From contig SLQC01000296.1 of the NCBI GenBank assembly GCA_007131625.1, positions 1 to 6,831 on the forward strand: a stretch of DNA of 6,831 nucleotides, written 5' to 3'. Of the stretch, positions 4,546-6,831 are shown one piece after another. The translations under genes were made by a program, and so were the position numbers. The stretch is from Balneolales bacterium. Its GTDB lineage: Bacteria > Bacteroidota > Rhodothermia > Balneolales > Natronogracilivirgulaceae. The stretch's first letter is position 1, and every line of letters starts with the position of its first letter. The notes beneath the pieces were generated by a model. It had not been told where the DNA came from, ran no database searches, and was given only the letters and a program-made list of their open reading frames with translations.

Positions 4546-6381
4546 ATGTGCGGAATAGTTGGATATGTAGGCAAGCGGAGTGCATCGGAAGTGATCATTA
4601 AGGGATTGCACAGGCTGGAGTACAGAGGTTACGATTCAGCCGGAATCGCCACACTGAATGATGAATTGAATGTGGTGAAGGTCAAGGGAAAGGTGGGTGT
4701 ACTCGGCGAGCTTGTCAGGAAAAAGAAAGTGAAAGGGAATCCCGGTATCGGTCACACCCGCTGGGCGACACATGGTGAACCGAACGATATCAATGCACAT
4801 CCCCACACCGGGGCTTTTCGACGCTTTGCATTGGTTCACAACGGTATTATTGAAAACTACGATGTGCTGCGGCAGGATCTCGAGAAGAAGGGACACAAAT
4901 TCGAAGGTGACACCGATACCGAAGTGCTTGCCCATTTGATAGAGGAGATCCATGAGCTGAGTGATATCGACTTTTTTCAGGCGGTTCAGCAGGCACTTCT
5001 CCAGGTTGAGGGTACCTATGGCATAGCGATTATTCACAAATATCATCCGGATCAGATTATCGCTGCCCGTAAGGGGGCCCCGTTGCTCATCGGCATCGGA
5101 GATAACGAGCATTTTGTCGCCTCCGATGCCTCACCCATTATCGAATACACCCAAAAAGTGGTCTATCTGGAAGACGAGGAGATGGCAGTGATCACCAGCA
5201 GCGGATATGAGGTGTCTACTCTCAAGAATGTTCCGCTTACCAAAGAAGTACACGAATTGGCAATGAATCTGGAGCAGATCGAAAAGGGAGGCTTCCCCCA
5301 TTTTATGCTCAAGGAGATATCTGAGCAGAGCGATACAATTGCGGATTGCATGCGGGGCCGGCTGATCGTCGGGGAGAACCGCATCCAACTGGGGGGCCTC
5401 GATGGTGTCCTGGATCGGCTGATTAATGCACGGCGGGTGATTATTGCAGCTTGTGGAACAAGCTGGCACGCCGGACTTGTAGGGGAGTATCTGTTTGAAT
5501 ATCTGGCACATATACCGGTGGAAGTGGAATATGCTTCTGAGTTTCGTTACCATGAGCAGCTGATTGACGAGCGGGATGTGTTGATTGTCATTTCCCAGAG
5601 CGGTGAGACGGCCGATACTCTCGCGGCATTGCGTAAAGCGAAAAAGCGGGGCGCGATGGTGCTTGGCATTTGCAATGTGGTGGGATCGACTATTGCACGA
5701 GAAACCGACGCAGGTGTATTCACCCACGCCGGACCCGAGATCGGCGTGGCGTCGACCAAGGCTTTTACTGCACAGGTGACGGTTCTGACTATGATGGCGT
5801 TGCTGATGGGCCGTGAAAACGGAATGATTTCGGATGACCGGATGCAGGAGCTTACACGGGAGCTGAATGAAATCCCGAAAAAGGTGAAGGATATTTTGAA
5901 GGATACATCACATATTCAGGAAATTGCCAGTTTGTTTACCTATGCCCCAAATTTCCTGTATCTGGGGCGCAGCTACAACTTTCCGGTGGCACTGGAAGGA
6001 GCGCTGAAACTCAAGGAGATTTCGTACATTCATGCCGAGGGTTATCCTGCTGCTGAAATGAAACACGGTCCCATTGCACTCATCGACGAGCACATGCCGG
6101 TGGTTGTTATTGCTGCAACCGATCACACAAACGACAAGATGATCAGCAATGTCGAAGAGGTGAAAGCGAGGAAAGGTCGTATTATTGCTATTTCTTCGAA
6201 CGGACAATCGAAAGTAGCCCGACTTGCCGAGTTCAACATCAATATCCCGGAGGTGCACGACTGCCTGACACCGCTGGTGGCCGTGATCCCCCTGCAGCTG
6301 CTCTCCTATTTTATTGCAGTTAACCGGAAATGCAATGTCGACCAGCCCAGGAACCTTGCAAAAAGTGTAACGGTTGAATGA
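4546..6381 (+). CDS. glmS: Glutamine--fructose-6-phosphate aminotransferase (isomerizing)
   Basis: Encodes 611 residues, close to the 609 of E. coli GlmS, and is full length. It converts fructose-6-phosphate and glutamine to glucosamine-6-phosphate and glutamate, the first committed step to UDP-GlcNAc, in the cytosol. The glutaminase domain starts MCGIVGYVG, with Cys2 as nucleophile once Met is removed. GHTRWATHG (69-77), HNG (98-100) and GDTDTE (121-126) bind glutamine and form the oxyanion hole. The first SIS domain has AACGTS (301-306) and SQSGETADT (350-358), which bind sugar phosphate. The second has LEGALKLKEISYIHAEGYPAAEMKHGP, with E491 and H507 matching E. coli E488 and H504. The tail PRNLAKSVTVE is invariant in the family, and K606 matches the essential Lys603. 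AAGGA lies five bases before the ATG. No glmS ribozyme was recognised in the leader. The following regulator gene starts four bases after the stop. Confidence 0.98.
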   Translation: MCGIVGYVGKRSASEVIIKGLHRLEYRGYDSAGIATLNDELNVVKVKGKVGVLGELVRKKKVKGNPGIGHTRWATHGEPNDINAHPHTGAFRRFALVHNGIIENYDVLRQDLEKKGHKFEGDTDTEVLAHLIEEIHELSDIDFFQAVQQALLQVEGTYGIAIIHKYHPDQIIAARKGAPLLIGIGDNEHFVASDASPIIEYTQKVVYLEDEEMAVITSSGYEVSTLKNVPLTKEVHELAMNLEQIEKGGFPHFMLKEISEQSDTIADCMRGRLIVGENRIQLGGLDGVLDRLINARRVIIAACGTSWHAGLVGEYLFEYLAHIPVEVEYASEFRYHEQLIDERDVLIVISQSGETADTLAALRKAKKRGAMVLGICNVVGSTIARETDAGVFTHAGPEIGVASTKAFTAQVTVLTMMALLMGRENGMISDDRMQELTRELNEIPKKVKDILKDTSHIQEIASLFTYAPNFLYLGRSYNFPVALEGALKLKEISYIHAEGYPAAEMKHGPIALIDEHMPVVVIAATDHTNDKMISNVEEVKARKGRIIAISSNGQSKVARLAEFNINIPEVHDCLTPLVAVIPLQLLSYFIAVNRKCNVDQPRNLAKSVTVE

Positions 6382-6384
6382 GTA

Positions 6385-6831
6385 ATGGGTGCAATGGATC
6401 ATAAAGGAGAAATATCAGAAAGCGGAATCATTCGAATCAAAAACATGGTTTGCGATCGATGCATAATGTCGGTACGGCAACTATTAAGTGACCAGGGGTT
6501 TGTTGTGGAGAAGGTTACCCTCGGAGAGGCGGTTGTCTCTCCGGTTCCCGATCCTGTGCAACGCGAACGACTTGAACGACATCTTGCTGAAATCGGTTTT
6601 GAACTGGCAGGCGATCACAAACAGGAAATAGTAACTGCGATCAAATCCGGGCTCCTGTCCTACCTCAAATTGGTCGAAGAGAACCAGGATCCCCCGCTTT
6701 TGTCAGAGTACCTGGCCGGGAAACTTCACAAATCGTACCCCACACTCAGCCGCATGTTTACCACCGCCGAGGGAATTACCATCGAAAAATATCTGATCCG
6801 GCTGCGAATCGAAAGGGTCAAGGAACTGTTG
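6385..6831 (+). CDS. AraC-family regulator with N-terminal Cys-x-x-Cys domain (3' partial)
   Basis: Open to the window edge, 149 residues so far. Residues 14-75 form a heavy-metal-associated-like ferredoxin fold: IIRIKNMVCDRCIMSVRQLL, with the metal-type pair C23-D-R-C26 on the first loop, then VEKVTLGEAVVS and the helix and final strand ERLERHLAEIGFELAG. Residues about 103-149 begin an AraC/XylS helix-turn-helix: LSEYLAGKLHKSYPTLSRMFTTAEGITIEKYLIRLRIERVKELL. The remaining C-terminal helices lie beyond the window. Regulators of this build are common in Bacteroidota; the Cys pair suggests metal or redox sensing, but the ligand is unknown. The ATG at 6385 follows the glmS stop by three bases; ATG 6394 is also possible. 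An AAAGGAG at 6403-6409 lies after both starts and serves neither. The tight spacing suggests co-transcription with glmS. Confidence 0.85.
   Translation, partial: MGAMDHKGEISESGIIRIKNMVCDRCIMSVRQLLSDQGFVVEKVTLGEAVVSPVPDPVQRERLERHLAEIGFELAGDHKQEIVTAIKSGLLSYLKLVEENQDPPLLSEYLAGKLHKSYPTLSRMFTTAEGITIEKYLIRLRIERVKELL

Noticed and set aside
4636..5727. Minus-strand frames of 158 and 198 codons opposite glmS
   Set aside because: glmS is unambiguous over its full length; these are antisense shadows rich in His and Cys from complementary codons.

Overview
The window looks like a chromosomal segment of a member of the Bacteroidota/Rhodothermota group, with a Balneolales-type bacterium as the best guess. 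Four things point there: a GlmU-like protein of the Bacteroidota type, an AraC regulator with an N-terminal Cys-x-x-Cys domain of a kind common in that group, a signal-peptide-bearing small outer-membrane barrel protein, and a perfect TAnnTTTG (-7) promoter box upstream of the GlmU-like gene. The placement rests on protein character read by eye, not on a database search.

Left half (1 to about 2750): an AT-rich, loosely packed, accessory-looking region. It holds the last 38 codons of an unidentified + strand gene (2-118), a convergent outer-membrane beta-barrel gene (148-678, minus), a gene at 1075-1719 with about 50% G+C amid 30-35% G+C surroundings and an R-x4-H motif like that of HEPN RNases, and a small winged-helix-like gene (2057 onward). 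The last one appears broken by a one-base frameshift near 2441-2450: its C-terminal part continues in the next frame to 2534. Repeated TTTTCCGA/TACCGAAAA boxes in front of it could be an operator.

Middle (2749-3104): a complete tRNA-Leu(CAG) on the minus strand with encoded CCA and a Rho-independent terminator, preceded by a short stretch with two hairpins. The tRNA sits where the AT-rich accessory block meets the core genes, so it may mark the edge of an island.

Right half (3105-6831): core amino-sugar metabolism. A GlmU-like sugar nucleotidyltransferase/acyltransferase (minus) and glmS (plus) are divergently transcribed from a 235-base region. GlmS makes glucosamine-6-phosphate from fructose-6-phosphate and glutamine; the GlmU-like enzyme is expected to act at the later UDP-GlcNAc steps, so the pair covers the entry and probable exit of the UDP-GlcNAc route to peptidoglycan and lipopolysaccharide. 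An AraC-family regulator begins four bases after the glmS stop and runs off the window.

I found no CRISPR array, transposase, integrase or rRNA. The most useful points for a second look are the frameshifted gene with its operator-like repeats, the HEPN-like gene, and the change of sequence character at the tRNA.
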